Positions 1 to 14,024 of a DNA stretch of 64,000 bases are shown here, in pieces. Each line of letters begins with the position of its first letter. Positions within the stretch are counted from its first letter, which is position 1. Below the pieces are notes generated by a model, which was not told the DNA's origin, did no database searches, and saw only the letters and a list, made by a program, of their open reading frames with translations. Both the position numbers and the translations under genes were made by a program. Location: assembly GCA_025716855.1 (NCBI GenBank), contig JAIXMQ010000046.1, forward strand, positions 62,001-126,000, written 5' to 3'. This stretch comes from Pilaira anomala (taxonomy: Eukaryota; Mucoromycota; Mucoromycetes; Mucorales; Mucoraceae).

Positions 1-3000
1 CAAGGCATTATTGGAACTTATTTGTGAACACCATGTTCATTGGGAAAGTGCTATTGCTGCTAAGGATTTGACTCATATTATCGATTTTGGACCAGGTGGT
101 ACCTCCGGTATTGGTGGTTTAACCTATCGTAATAAGGAAGGTACTGGTGTCCAAATCCTCTTGGCTGGTGCCCTTGAAGGAAGTAACCGTGATCTTTCCT
201 ATAAGGCTGATCTCTTCGATTCTGATATTCGTGCTGTTACCTATTCTCAAGATTGGGCCAAGGTATTCCAACCCAAGTTGGTTGAAACCACCAGGTAAAA
301 AAAAAAAAAAAAAAAAAAAAGATATACATATACCAAAAAAAAAAAAAAAAAAACTGACATTTTTTTTTTAATTTCGCAGTAATGGTCGTATTCATGTAGA
401 TACTAAAATGTCTCGTTTATTGGGTAAACCCCCACTTATGGTCGCTGGTATGACTCCTGCCACTGTAAGCGAGAAATTTGTATCTGCTGTCATGAACGCA
501 GGTTATCATATTGAATTAGCAGGTGGTGGACATTTCAACGAAAAACGTCTTCGTGATAAAGTCGATAAGATCATGAACTTAACTCGCCCAGGTGAAGGTA
601 TCACACTCAACATCATTTTCTTGAACGTACGTCAATGGGGTTTCCAATATCCTCTTGTTCAAGTCATGCGTAAAGAAGGTCTTCCAATGGAAGGTCTCTG
701 TATCGCTGCTGGTGTCCCCAGTTTAGAATTAGCTAATGAAGTCATTGCCAACTTACAAGCAGCTGGTATTCGTCACATCTCTTTCAAACCAGGAAGTGTA
801 GATACCATTCGTCATGTTGTCGCTATTGCCGCTGCTAACCCTACTATGCCCATCATCATGCAATGGACTGGTGGTCGTGCTGGTGGTCATCATAGTTTCG
901 AAGACGCTCATCAACCTATCCTTGAAACTTATGCTGCTATTCGTCGTCAATCAAATATTGTTTTGGTTGCTGGTTCCGGTTTCGGTGGTGCGGATGATAC
1001 TTTACCTTATATTACTGGTGATTGGTCTCTCAAGTTCGATTATCCTCCTATGCCTTTCGATGGTTGTCTTTTCGGCTCTCGTATGATGGTTGCTAAGGAA
1101 GGTTTAGCTTCTCCCGATGCTAAGCAAGCCATGGTCGATGCACCTGGTGTAGATGATGCTGATTGGGAAAAGACATACAAGGGACCTACTGGTGGTATTA
1201 TCACTGTTCTTTCTGAACTTGGTGAACCTATTCATAAAGTTGCCACCCGTGGTGTTAAGTTATGGAAGGAATTAGATGAAAGTATCTTTGCCTTACCTAA
1301 AGATAAGCGTTTACCTGCTTTAATGGCTAAAAAGGATTATATCATCAAGAGATTAAATGCTGATTTCCAAAAGGTCTGGTTCGGTCAAAAGAAATCTGGT
1401 GAAGCTGTTGATCTTCAAGATATGACTTATTCTGAAGTCGTTTATCGTATCATCACTTTACTCTATGTCAAGCATGAACAACGTTGGATCGATATCACCC
1501 TTCGTAATTTACTTGGTGACTTCTTACGTCGTATCGAAGAACGTTTCTCAAAGACCTCAAAGCCTTCTATGCTTCAAAACTACAGTCAGTTACAGTCTCC
1601 TCTTCCTTTCACTGAAGAATTCTTGGCTCAATTCCCTGAAGTAGATTCTCAATTATTAACTTCTGAAGATGTACTTCATTTCATCGCTCTCTGTAAGAAC
1701 CCCTCTCAAAAGCCTGTACCTTTTATTCCTGTCATGGATAAAGATTTCGATATCTGGTTCAAGAAGGATTCTCTTTGGCAATCCGAAGACCTTGGTGCTG
1801 TCGTTGATCAAGATGTTCAACGTACCTGTATCCTTCATGGTCCTGTCGCTGCTAAATATGCTACTCGTACTGATCAACCCGTTGGTGAAATCTTGGGTGA
1901 TATCTATCAAAGTCATATTGAAAGCTTAAAGGCTCGTTACTACAAGGATCAACCTATTCCTAAGATTGAATACCTTGGTGGTACCCCCATCTCAAAGACT
2001 GTTGTAAAGGAAGCATCTACTGATAAATCTCAACATATCTATGAAATCGGTACTTCCAATGTTCCTTCTGAAAACGATTGGCTTCAAGCTATTTCTGGAC
2101 CCAAATATAACTGGCTTCGTGCTCTCTTAACCTCTCCTTTCATTGTCCAAGGAAAGCGTTTCATTGATAACCCTGCCAAGCGTATCTTCCGTCCTCGTCC
2201 TTCTCAAAAGGTCATTGTCTCTACTAACGCCCAAGGTGAGATCAATGCCGTCAAGGTACAAGATAAGAGACCCTGGAGTGCTACTGATAAATCCAACGAT
2301 TACATCACCTCCGTTGAAGCCTCTTTCGATGGTAAACTCATTGATGTCAAGCTCTTTGAAAAGAGAGACGCTGACTTGATTCCTTTACCTTTACAATTCG
2401 AGTATAAGCCTGAATTTGGTTATGCTCCTGTTCATGAAGTTATGGAAGGCCGTAACGATCGTATCAAGGACTTTTACTATAAGCTTTGGTTCGGTGTCGA
2501 TAACAAGGATGATTTCTTGAACATCCCCGTAAACGAAAAATTGATTGGTAAGGATGAAACTGTTAAATCTGAAGAGATTAAGGAATTCTGTCAAGCCGTC
2601 GGTAATCAAGCTGAAGTCTTTGTTGATCGTGGTCAAAAGGTCGTTTATGCTCCTATGGATTTCGCTATCGTTGTTGGCTGGAAGGCTATCATGAAGGCTA
2701 TTTTCCCTAAGGTCATTGATGGTGATCTTCTTCGTCTCGTTCATTTAGGTAACGGTTATCGTCTCTTGGAAGGTTCTGATCTTCTCAAGGTCGGTGATGT
2801 CGTTGATACCTATGCCAACATCAATGCTATCATTAACACCGATTCTGGAAAGATGATTGAAGTCAAGGGTATCATTGTACGTGAAGGTAAACCTGTTCTT
2901 GAGGTCACCTCTCAATTCCTTTATCGTGGTGCATTCAACGATTTCGAACATACTTTTGAACGTAAGGTCGAAACTCCTATGTTATTCAAGATTAAGGATA

Positions 3001-6000
3001 TTAAGGACATTGCTGTTCTCAAATCAAAGGAATGGGTTCAATGGAACGAAGCTTTGGAAACTCATGAAATCACTGTGGGTTCTTCTTTAATCTTCCGTTT
3101 GAATACCGAACTCAAGTACAAGAACAAGAAGGTCTTCTCTTCTGTCAAGACAACCGGTACTGTCGTCATGCAAGTCTCTACCAAGGAATTTGTTGAGATC
3201 GCTAAGGTTGAATATGAATCAGGTGAATCTCATGGTAACCCCGTCATTGAATACTTGAAGCGTAACGCTCAAGAGATTGAACAAGCTCATTTCTTTGAAA
3301 ATGGTGGTTACTCTGTCATGCCCGGTGAATCTACTTATTCTTCTGTAGTACATGCTCCTGCATCTAACGAACCTTATGCTAACGTCTCTGGTGATTTCAA
3401 CCCTATTCACGTCAACCCTTACTTTGCTGATTTAGCTCTTTTACCTGGTACTATCACTCACGGTATGTGGACTAGTGCATCTACTCGTAAATTCGTTGAA
3501 ATCTTTGCTGCCGATAACGTACCTCGTCGTGTCGTTGCTTATGATGTCAAGTTTGTCGGTATGGTCTTACCTTCTGATAGACTTGAAACTAAGCTTTATC
3601 ACACTGGTATGAAGAACGGTCGTAAGATCATCAAGGTTGAAACTGTTAACCAAAACAATGAAAAGGTCGTTGAAGGTACTGCTGAAGTCGAACAACCCGT
3701 TTCTGCTTACGTCTTTACCGGTCAAGGTTCTCAAGAAATTGGTATGGGTATGGCTTTATATGACAGCTCTCCTGTTGCCAAGGCCATTTGGGATCAAGCT
3801 GATAGACATTTCATGGAAAACTATGGTTTCTCTATTATTGAAATCGTTCGTAGTAACCCTAAGGAAAAGGTCGTTCATTTCGGTGGTCCTCGTGGTAATA
3901 AGATTCGTCAAAACTATATGAGTATGACTTACGATGTTGTTGATGCTGATGGTTCCGTCAGTACACTTCCTTTGTTCCCTAGCATTAACTCTCGTACCGC
4001 ATTCTATACTTTCCGTTCTCCTACCGGTCTCTTGTTCGCTACTCAATTCACTCAACCTGCTTTAACCTTGATGGAAAAGGCTGCTTTTGAAGATATGCGT
4101 GCCAAGGAATTAATCCAAGGAAACTGTGCTTTTGCTGGTCACTCTCTTGGTGAATATGCTGCTTTAGCTTCTGTTGGTGATGTCTTGCCTTTAGATTCTC
4201 TTGTCGATGTTGTCTTCTATCGTGGTATGACCATGCAATCTGCTGTAAAGCGTGATGAAGAAGGTCGTTCCAACTATGGTATGGTTGCTGTTAACCCTGC
4301 TCGTGTCTCCAAGACCTTTAACGATACTGCTCTTCGTTATGTCGTTGACTCTATCGCTCGTCGTGGTGGTGATGTATTGGAAATTGTTAACTTTAACGTT
4401 GAAAACTGGCAATATGTTGCTGCTGGTGCACTTCAAAACTTGGATGCTCTTGCTAACGTCTTGAACTATATCAAGACTGCTAACATTGATCTTCAAAAGT
4501 TAATGGAGACTATGTCTCTTGAAGACCTCAAGAAGCACTTGTATGAAATCATCGATGGTGCATTTGAAAAGACAAAGGTCAAGCAAGCCAAGGGTCGTGT
4601 TCAACTTGAACGTGGTCATGCTACTGTACCTCTTCCCGGTATTGATGTACCTTTCCATTCATCTTTCTTACTCAGTGGTGTTTCTCCTTTCCGTACTTTC
4701 CTCGCCAAGAAGTTCAACCCCTCTGATATCGATGTTGCTCAATTAAGAGATAAATATATTCCTAATTTAACTGCTGAACCTTTCAGTACTGAAAAGAGTT
4801 ATATTGAGAACATTTATCGCTTAACTACTAGTCCTCGTTTAGGAAAGGTTCTCAAGAACTGGACTGATGATAAATACGTTACTCCCGCTCAACAACAACG
4901 TCTTGGTTACATTCTTTTGATTGAACTCTTAGCTTATCAATTTGCTTCCCCAGTCAGATGGATTGAGACTCAAGATCAATTATTCAAGAATTACAAGATT
5001 GAACGTCTTATCGAAATTGGTCCCTCTCCTACCTTGAGTGGTATGGCCGTTCGTACCTTGAACCTCAAGTACCAAGCTTATGATAACGCTTTAAGTAACC
5101 GTCGTCAAACTTTCAACATTTCCAAGGACGCCAAGGAAATTTATTATGAATTTGAAAACGCTGCTGAAGAAGAATCTGTACCTGCTGAAACTTCTGCACC
5201 TGCTGCCGCTTCACCCTCTACACCCGCTGGTGTTGCTGCACCTGCTGCCATTGCCGTTGCTGCTGCCCCCGCTGCTTCTGCAGGTCCTGCTGCCGCTGTC
5301 ACTGATGCTCCTGTCACTGCTACTGAGATCATTCATGCTGTCATTGCTCAAAAGCTCAAGAAATCTGTTGACGAAGTTCCTTTGGGTAAAGCCATCAAGG
5401 ACTTAGTCGGTGGTAAATCTACTCTTCAAAACGAAATCCTTGGTGATTTGCAAAAGGAATTCAATAACGCTGTTCCTGAGAAGTCTGAAGAAACTCCTTT
5501 AGATGAACTTGGTGCTTCTTTGAACAACAGTTTCCCTGGTACTCTCGGTAAACACTCTAGTACTTTAGTTGCCAAGATGATTGGTGCCAAGATGCCTGGT
5601 GGTTTCACCTTGAACTCTGCAAAGACTTACCTTACTACCTCTTATGGTTTAGGTCCTGGTCGTCTTGATGGTGCTTTCTTGATCGCTATTACCATGGAAC
5701 CTCCTGCTCGTTTAGGTGCTGAACCTGAAGCTAAGGCTTGGTTAGATTCTGTTGCTCAAGCTTATGCTAAACGTGCTGGTATCACTTTATCTGCTCCTGG
5801 AGCTGGTGGTGCTGCTGGTGGTGGAGCCGGTGGTGCTACTGCCGTCATTAACAGTGAAGAGTTTGATGCTATGAAGGCTAAACAAGATGCTTTGATTTAT
5901 CAACAACTTAACTTATACGCTAAATACCTTCAAAAGGATTTACGTGAAGGTGCTAAGATGTACGAACAAGAAAAGAAGACCACTGCTAAGTTACAAGCTG

Positions 6001-9000
6001 AACTCGATTTATGGCTTGCTGAACATGGTGATATCTATGCTGATGGTATCAAACCTTCTTTCACTACCTTGAAGGCACGCCACTATGATTCTTACTGGAA
6101 CTGGTCTCGTCAAGATGCCTTAGAAATGTGGTACGATATTATCTTTGGTAAACTTGCTATTGTTGATCGTGAAGTCACTGCTAAATGTTTAAGTATCATG
6201 AACCGTTCTTACCCTCAATTGATCGATTACATGCGTTATAATGTCGAGAACTGTGCTGGTGATAAGGGTGAAACTTATAGACTTGCTAAGGAATTCGGTC
6301 AAGCATTGATTGAAAACTGTGTTGATGTACTTGCTGAAAGCCCTGTTTATAAGGATGTTGGTTTCCCTACTGGTCCCAAGACATCCATCACTGAAAAGGG
6401 TGATATCGGTTATGCTGAAGTTCCTCGCCCTGGTTGTCGTAAGTTATCTGAATACGTTAACGATATGACTGCTGGCTCCAAGGTTTCTGAATTCTCTAAC
6501 CGTCTTAAGGTCCAACAAGATCTTGGTCGTATTTACAAGATTATTCGTAACCAAAACAAGATGAAGAAGAGTACTAAGATTGCTATCAAGGAACTCTATA
6601 CTGATGTCTTGCGTTCTATGGCTATGTCAAACACTATTATTAGAGAAGAAAGACCTCGTCAACGTCGTGCTTCTACTGTTAATCGCATCTCTGAACGTAA
6701 GCGTGCTGCTCAACCTAAGACTGAGACTATTCCTTTCTTGCATCTCAAGAAGAAGAACGTTAACGATCCTAGTGGTTGGGAATTCAGTAATAAGCTCACT
6801 TCTACCTATCTTAATGTCTTGTCCGAAATTGCTGAACAAGGTATTACCTTTGCTAACAAGTGTGTTCTCTTAACTGGTGCCGGTAGAGATTCTATCGGTT
6901 CTGAAATCTTGAAGGGTCTTATCTCTGGTGGTGCCAAGGTTATTGTAACCACATCTCGTTTCAGTCGTGAAGTCACTCAATACTTCCAATCTATCTATGA
7001 GAACTATGGTTCTAAGGGCTCTGAACTTGTTGTTGTTCCTTTCAACCAAGGTGCTAAGCAAGATTGTGATGCTTTGGTCAACTATATTTATGACCCTAAG
7101 GGTCTTAACTGGGATCTTGATTTCATTATTCCTTTTGCTGCTATTCCCGAGAACGGCCGTGAAATTGATAACATTGATTCCAAGTCTGAACTTGCTCATC
7201 GTATTATGTTGACTAACCTTCTTCGTATGTTGGGTAATGTTAAGACTCATAAGCAAGCTATTGGTTCCGATACTCGTCCTGCTCAAGTCATTCTTCCTTT
7301 GTCTCCTAACCACGGTACTTTCGGTGCTGATGGTCTTTATGGTGAATCCAAGATCTCTCTTGAAACTCTCTTCAACCGTTGGTACTCTGAGAGCTGGTCT
7401 CAATACTTGATTATTGCTGGTGCAGTCATTGGTTGGACTCGTGGTACTGGTTTAATGAGTGCAAACAATATGGTTGCTGAAGGTATTGAAGCACTTGGTG
7501 TTCGTACTTTCTCTACTGTCGAGATGTCTTTCAATATTCTCGGTCTTATGCATCCTTCTATTGTCGAACTCTGTCAAAATGAACCTGTTTGGGCTGATTT
7601 GAACGGTGGTCTTCAATTCATCACAAACTTGAATGAAGTCAGTGCTAACTTGCGTAAGGAAATTCGTGAAACTGCTGAAGTTCGTAAGGCTATCGATGTT
7701 GAAAACGCTCTTGATTTCAAGATTGTATTTGGTGAAGAAGCTGAACGTAAGCATAAGCCTCATAACATCACTCCTCGTGCCAACATGAAGTTCGATTTCC
7801 CTGAACTCAAGTCCTATGATGCTCTCAAGCATCTTGGTCATCTTAAGGGTATGCTCGATCTTGAACAAGTCATTGTTGTTGCTGGTTTCGGTGAAGTATC
7901 TCCTTGGGGTAATGCTAGAACTCGTTGGGAAATGGAAGCTTATGGTGAATTCTCTCTTGAAGGTTGTATTGAAATGTCGTGGATTATGGGCTTTATTAAG
8001 CATCATAATGGTAACTTGAAGACAGGTAAGTTCTACTCTGGTTGGTTAGATGCTAAGACTGGTGAGCCTATTGAAGAAAAGGATATCAAGACCAAGTATG
8101 AAAAGCAAATTCTTGAACACTGTGGTATTCGTCTCATTGGTACGTGTATAATATATACGACATTCTTTTTTTTATTTTATTCTTTTAACTTACTTTTTTT
8201 TTTCATTAGATCCTACTGTTATGGACGGTTATAACCCTGAAAAGAAGATGCTCATGCAAGAAATCGTTGTTGATCATGATCTTGAGCCTTTTGAATGTTC
8301 TAAGGAAGAAGCTGAACACTTCAAGCTTCAACAAGGTGATAAGGCTGATATTTATGAAAACGCCAATGGTGACTGGTGTGTTATTTTGCGTAAGGGTGCT
8401 ACTTTGTATGTCCCTAAGGCCCTTCGTTTCGATCGTCTTGTAGCTGGTCAAATTCCTACCGGTTGGGATGCTGCTCGTTATGGTGTTCCTAAGGACATTG
8501 TTGATCAAGTTGATCCTGTCACATTATTCAACATTGTTTCTACTGTTGAAGCTTTCGTTTCTGCCGGTATTACCGATCCTTATGAATTCTTCAAGTATGT
8601 CCATGTTTCTGAAATCGGTAACACTACTGGTTCTGGTGTAGGTGGTCAATTATCCCAAAGAGGTCTCTTCCGTGATCGTCTTCTTGATAAACCTGTTCAA
8701 AAGGATATTCTTCAAGAATCTTTCATTAACACCATGCCTGCTTGGATCAACATGTTGCTCCTCTCTTCTTCTGGTCCTATCAAGACTCCTGTCAATGCTT
8801 GTGCCACTTCTGCTGTTTCAATCGAATTAGCTTGTGAATCTCTCTTGACTGGTAAGGCCAAGATTATGATTGCTGGTGCCACCGAAGATATTACTGAAGA
8901 ATCCAGTTACGAGTTTGCCAACATGAAGGCTACTTCTAACGCTGTGGATGAATTCGCTCATGGTCGTACTCCTGCTGAAATGTCTCGTCCCGCTACTACC

Positions 9001-10569
9001 TCTAGAAGTGGTTTCATGGAAGCTCATGGTTCTGCTAACCATATTCTTATGTCTGCTGCTACCGCCATTGAAATTGGTTCTCCCATCTATGGTATTATTG
9101 CTCTTAGTAGCACCGCTACTGATAAGGAAGGTCGTTCCGTCCCCGCTCCTGGTGCTGGTATCTTAACCACTGCTCGTGAAAACATTACCAAGAGACCTTC
9201 TCCTTTATTGAACTTCAACTACCGTGCTAGACAAATTAAGGCACGTCGTGCTCAAATTAAATCTTGGGTTGAAAGTGAATACGAAGTTCTTCGTGAAGAA
9301 TTAGACGAACTCAAGGCCTCCGGTGAACTTCTTCAAGAAGAAGAACAATCTTGGCTCGAAGAACGTACTACTTTCATTCATTCTGAAGCTAAGCGTCAAG
9401 AAAAGGAATGCTTGAGTACCTTTAACCATAACTTCTTCAAGAACGATGCTAATATTGCTCCTCTTCGTGGTGCACTTGCTGTCTACGGTTTAACCGTTGA
9501 TGATATTGGTGTTGCCTCTTTCCATGGTACTTCTACCAAGGCTAACGATAAGAACGAATCTCGTGTACTCAACTCTCAATTGAAGCATCTTGGTCGTTCC
9601 AAGGGTAATGCCCTTTTAGCCATTACTCAAAAGTACTTGACTGGTCACCCCAAGGGTCCTGCTGCCTCTTGGATGGCTAACGGTATGATGCAATGTTTGC
9701 TTAGTGGTCTCGTCCCCGGTAACCGTAACGCAGATAACATTGATGTTATCATGAAGGACTTTGAACACATTGTTTATCCCTCTCGTTCTATCCAAACTGA
9801 TGGATTGAAGGCTGGTCTTCTCAAATCATTCGGTTTCGGTCAAGCTGGTGGTGAAGTTTTGATTATCCATCCTGATTACGTTCTCGGTGCTCTTGAAGAA
9901 AACCAATATAATGTTTATAAGGCCAAGAACGCTCAACGTTATGCCAAGACTTACCGTTACCTTCATGATTCTCTTACTGGCGTTGCCGATTTTGTTCAAG
10001 TTAAGAATGAAGCTCCTTATACTGATGAACTTGAATCCTCTGTCTACTTGAACCCTAGTGCTCGTGTTGAATACTCTAAGGAAAAGAAGTCTTACCATTT
10101 CACTAATAAGTCTGCAAACTTGTCTGCCCCCACAGCTGGTGATGCAGAAATTACCAAGAATATCTTGGCTTCTCTTACTGAACAACAAGCTGGTAAACGT
10201 GGTGTAGGTGTTGATGTCGAATTAACTAATGCTTTCAACATTGAAAACTCCACCTTTATTGAACGCAACTTTACTCCTGCAGAAATCGAATACTGTAATG
10301 CTCGTCCCGATCCCCAGGCTAGTTTCACAGGTCGTTGGTCTGCCAAGGAAGCCGTCTTTAAGGCTATCTCTTCTTACGGAAACATCCCCTCTGATGGTGC
10401 CGCTGCTCCCTTGAATGAAATCGAAATTAAGGCTAACAATGTCGGCGCTCCTGAAGTTGTCTTGTCCGGTAAAGCTATGAAGGCTGCATCCGCTGCTGGT
10501 GTCAAAAATGTAAATGTCTCTATTAGTCACAGTGGTGCTTACAGTGTCGCTGTTGCCTTGGCCCAGTAA
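1..10569 (+). CDS. Single-chain fungal type I fatty acid synthase (beta-alpha fusion), 5' end outside window
   Basis: This is the cytosolic multienzyme that makes long-chain acyl-CoA from acetyl- and malonyl-CoA. Exons: 2-294, 380-8139 and 8210-10569 (about 3470 residues seen; some 450-500 N-terminal residues lie upstream). Domain order matches yeast Fas1 then Fas2: end of the acetyltransferase, enoyl reductase ([10 protein letters not shown], 438 on), dehydratase (FNPIH, His codon 3408), malonyl/palmitoyl transferase (GHSLGE, Ser codon 4143), Ala/Pro linker, ACP (GGKST, phosphopantetheine Ser codon 5418), Gly-rich linker, ketoreductase ([10 protein letters not shown], near 6870), ketosynthase (Cys 8800, His 9523, His 9646) and phosphopantetheinyl transferase (GVGVDVE, 10201 on). 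The join falls inside the transferase, near 4900, where yeast Fas2 begins. Intron 1 is mostly poly-A. Every active-site residue checked is present, so the gene looks functional. Confidence 0.96.
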
Positions 10570-11759
10570 ATTGTATACAAAAAAAAAAAAAAAAAAGAAT
10601 ATCTGTTTAAAAAAAAAAATATCAATTAATTAGAATCCCCAAAAATCCCCCCTTTAAAAATTTAAATTAAATAAATTTGTATGATGTTGTAAATTATCTA
10701 AAATATTTGTATCTTGTATATTTGAATTTTTTTGACAGCTCTTGACGTGTAGTATAAATCTTTTTTTTTTTTTTTTTTTTTTAGATAAGGTTTAGATGTA
10801 TAAAAAATAATCCTTTTTACTCTTTGATGATCTCTTCTATCTTCCGACAGGAACTTTATGTTGCTCAAGTACAATAATATGTATAGGTCGTTACAAATCA
10901 TATTTATTTTTTTACAAGTGAAAGGTCTAAATAAAGTGATTCCGGGCTAACCACCGAGAGCCCAATCTTTGATGCAGCCACTTGTGTCTGTGTGCCTGTG
11001 TGCCTGTGTATATGTGTAAGTGTACGTGTAACAACCATCTGGATCTTTTAGAATGTTAGATTGTAACAACATAAAAAAAACCAATAAAAAGGCGTTTTCT
11101 TGAGTATATATACATATAAACAAACAAACAAATATGTTAATCAATCGAATAGTGTAAATTTAGTATAAAAAAGATTGGTTTAAATAAAGATCGAATGTTC
11201 AAAATGCAAACTTAATATCGAATAAATCTTTTTTAGACGAAGTTTAAAAAAGTTGATGAGTGTAAAACGTTCCTTTTTTTCTTTGTAACAAAAAGCGTGG
11301 TGTCTCGTGATGAATGCTCGTTTAGTATATAAATAATGTTCATTATCATTGTTAGTAACTAACATAACTTCTAAAACATAAAGAAAATCTATTTAGAATT
11401 TACCAACAAAAGTCAAGAAGAACTAGAAGTAGGTTCTTTTTGACTTTTGGGCTGAGCGACATATGTGTACAATCTTAAATCGGCGTTTGTTGATACTCAG
11501 TGTAACTCTAATTTATTGAGTAACTGTGATGAACAATGAGTTTTTTTTTGGTAACAAATATATTAGTATTTATTGATAAAATAGAAGAAGGGTATGAAGT
11601 ATAAAAGTGAGTTTGATTCAAAAAGAAAAAAATAATAATAATTGAAGTAGTAATAGTAGATAATAGGAGGAGTGAGGATAAAATAATAAGAGGTGGCTAT
11701 ATTTTCCTTTCCAGAAGAAATCAGCCATCTATGATAGCAAAAAAAAAAAAAAAAAGAAA
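10570..11759. other. Intergenic, convergent 3' ends of FAS and the CRAL-TRIO gene
   Basis: AT-rich sequence with several homopolymers (for example T around 10762-10782) and AATAAA-like signals after the FAS stop. A short self-complementary GGGCT...AGCCC stretch lies at 10945-10964. I see no coding region. Confidence 0.6.
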
Positions 11760-13280
11760 TTAAACTGATTCAGTGATATCCAAAGGAACCCAATTATCAC
11801 TACCATAGTTAAGAAGAACACGTCCTTCATCATTAATAGTTAAAAGACCCTTGGCTTGATAACTAGTAGGTCCTCTAATATCTAATTCAGCTTTGAAACG
11901 TGCAACACGATGTTGTCTAGCAAGTTCACGACGAGCATCTGTATCATTAGATCCTTCAGCTGTAGTAGTCTTGGTCCAAACCAAGGTCTCAGCTTCGTAT
12001 TCCTTGATCTTATCTTGGTAGGCTTCATAAGCAGGAGTAGTTGGCTTTTTTAAGGTACCAGGTGCAACGGGACCAACCTCTTTGGCTTCATCCATAGTCT
12101 TTTTACCAACTTCACCAGTAATGCTTCCGGGTAAAGCACTCTTGGGAACATATTTACTCAATTCCTCCCAATCTTTAGTAAAATGAATTTTAGTAGCAAC
12201 AACAGGATCCAAAAGAGGTGTAATTAAAGTCCACACAGTAGAGAAAACCCAAGGTGCTTTATGAATTAAACAAGAACCCAAAGTCTCGGGATAATAAGCT
12301 TCGAAACAAGTTAATAAAAATTTAACGAAATCAAAATCCTAAAATATATAAGGTTAATAATTGTTGTTACACCTGTACCTTTTCTATAAATTTTAATTTT
12401 TTGTGTGCCTTGATCACCCCACCCCAAACAAAAAAATAAAATAAAATAAAATAAAAGCTCTCACATACCATATTTTTGAGCGTGAAATCTTCCAAGTTAA
12501 ACACAATACAGGCAGATTCAACAGGTTGATGAACGACAGCACGAGAAGTTTCCATAATATACATTGTCATAAGCTTAACAATTTCGCCAGGTTGATCATC
12601 CTTATTATGATTGCGTACATTGATGAAACTAACAAAAAAGTATAAATATTAATGTGACGAGATAACAATAAATGATCTTACCAAATACCACGACCATCTT
12701 TATCAGGACCACCTAAATAAGCTTTACCAGAGTTAAGTTGAGAGACAAGACAGTCACCTAATGCAGGTTGGATTTTATTAAGCTCATCACGAAGACCACT
12801 TTCACCAAGAGCAACAATATCATCAATACGCATATGTAATCTCCAACGAAGTGTATTTGCCAACATATTAAATGCTGCATCTAAATCCCATTTACGAGCA
12901 CGTAAGTATCGAATACAGACAGCATCTGGGTTATCAGTAGCAATCATATTCCAAAACGTCCCACGAAGTTTAGCACCGGGAATCAAAGGTAAAGCCTTTT
13001 CAAGAGGTAAAGCCATCCATTGGGGATCAACTCCCACACCAACAAAAACATCTTTGGTAACAACTGGTTCCTTTTTGGCAAACCATCCCTTTTTGACGGG
13101 TGCTTCCTCTACAACAGAAGGTACGTATTCTGTACCCTTTTGTTTGAAAAGTTCGAAAAGACGAGTCCATAATTGCTTAAGCATATCGTTTTCCTTAACT
13201 GTCAAGTTACCAACATGTGCAGGTAAAGGTGCAGTAGTAGTAGTAGCAGCAGCTGTAGTGTTTGCGGCAACAGGAGTCAT
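11760..13280 (-). CDS. CRAL-TRIO (Sec14-like) lipid transfer protein, Csr1/Sfh2-type
   Basis: Predicted to bind and move a phospholipid such as phosphatidylinositol between membranes. Exons read from the high coordinate: 13280-12682, 12628-12469 and 12338-11760, giving 445 residues. The N-terminal CRAL-TRIO helical domain shows the CIRYLRARKWDLDAA motif, typical of Sec14 homologues. The lipid-binding domain starts across intron 1: joining TG to T gives DGRGICFINVRNH, the family's pocket motif, which fixes that splice. Exon 3 begins DFDFVKFLLTCFEAYYPET, another Sec14 hallmark. An Ala/Thr-rich leader of about 20 residues precedes the folded part. The C-terminal tail is longer than Sec14 itself (about 300 residues). 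Resemblance to Csr1 is by motif and length only; the lipid ligand cannot be read from sequence. Confidence 0.9.
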
Positions 13281-13991
13281 GATTTTATATATAAATAATA
13301 ATAAGAAATAGAAGAAAAGGAAGAAGTTATTTTTTTTTTGTATTTATAGGTACTTCAAAAAAGACGGCTTTGTAAAAAAAAAAAAAAAAAAAGAAGTCCC
13401 CCCAATAAAACGTGTGTAATACAAAGACAACAAATTTGGGACTTTGAAGATGAGAGGTAGACTTTGAAACCTAATGGGGTTATTGACCTTAAAAAAGTAA
13501 GTTAAATCTCTTCCGCACGGCCATCTTTTATAATTTTAAGGGTGGTGAACACAAATGGTAAAAAAAGTTTTACAGACTATTTAATTTTTTTTTACTTTGT
13601 TAAAAATAAATAGAGGTTTCTTCTTCAGTCTATAGTAACAAACATATACAATCATATACTCGCTCTATTTACGTATATATATATATATGTTGTACTTGGG
13701 AGAATCAGGGATGTATTCAATAAACTTGATTTGATTTTCTAATTTATATATATGTAATCTTAGGTACACACACACTTTTCTTTAATAAAAGCTTCTCACA
13801 GGATGCAGCATCATTTGATTTTTCTGTGGGAATTGTAATATATATATGTCTTTTTAATTTTAAAACTAAAAGTTATAGTACTAGCGAACATGAAGATTAT
13901 GTTACATCTCCATATTATTATTCAATAGCATATGAAAATGAAGAATAGTTTTTGTTAGATCAATTTATAAGTACATACATGCCAAGATCTA

Positions 13992-14024
<33 letters not shown>

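Noticed and set aside
6870..7403. 177-codon antisense ORF within FAS
   Set aside because: It mirrors the conserved ketoreductase region; its length comes from biased codon use on the sense strand. The same holds for the antisense ORF at 7452-8006.
10945..10964. GGGCT...AGCCC hairpin
   Set aside because: Short, with a low stem, and polymerase II genes do not need such a terminator; probably chance.
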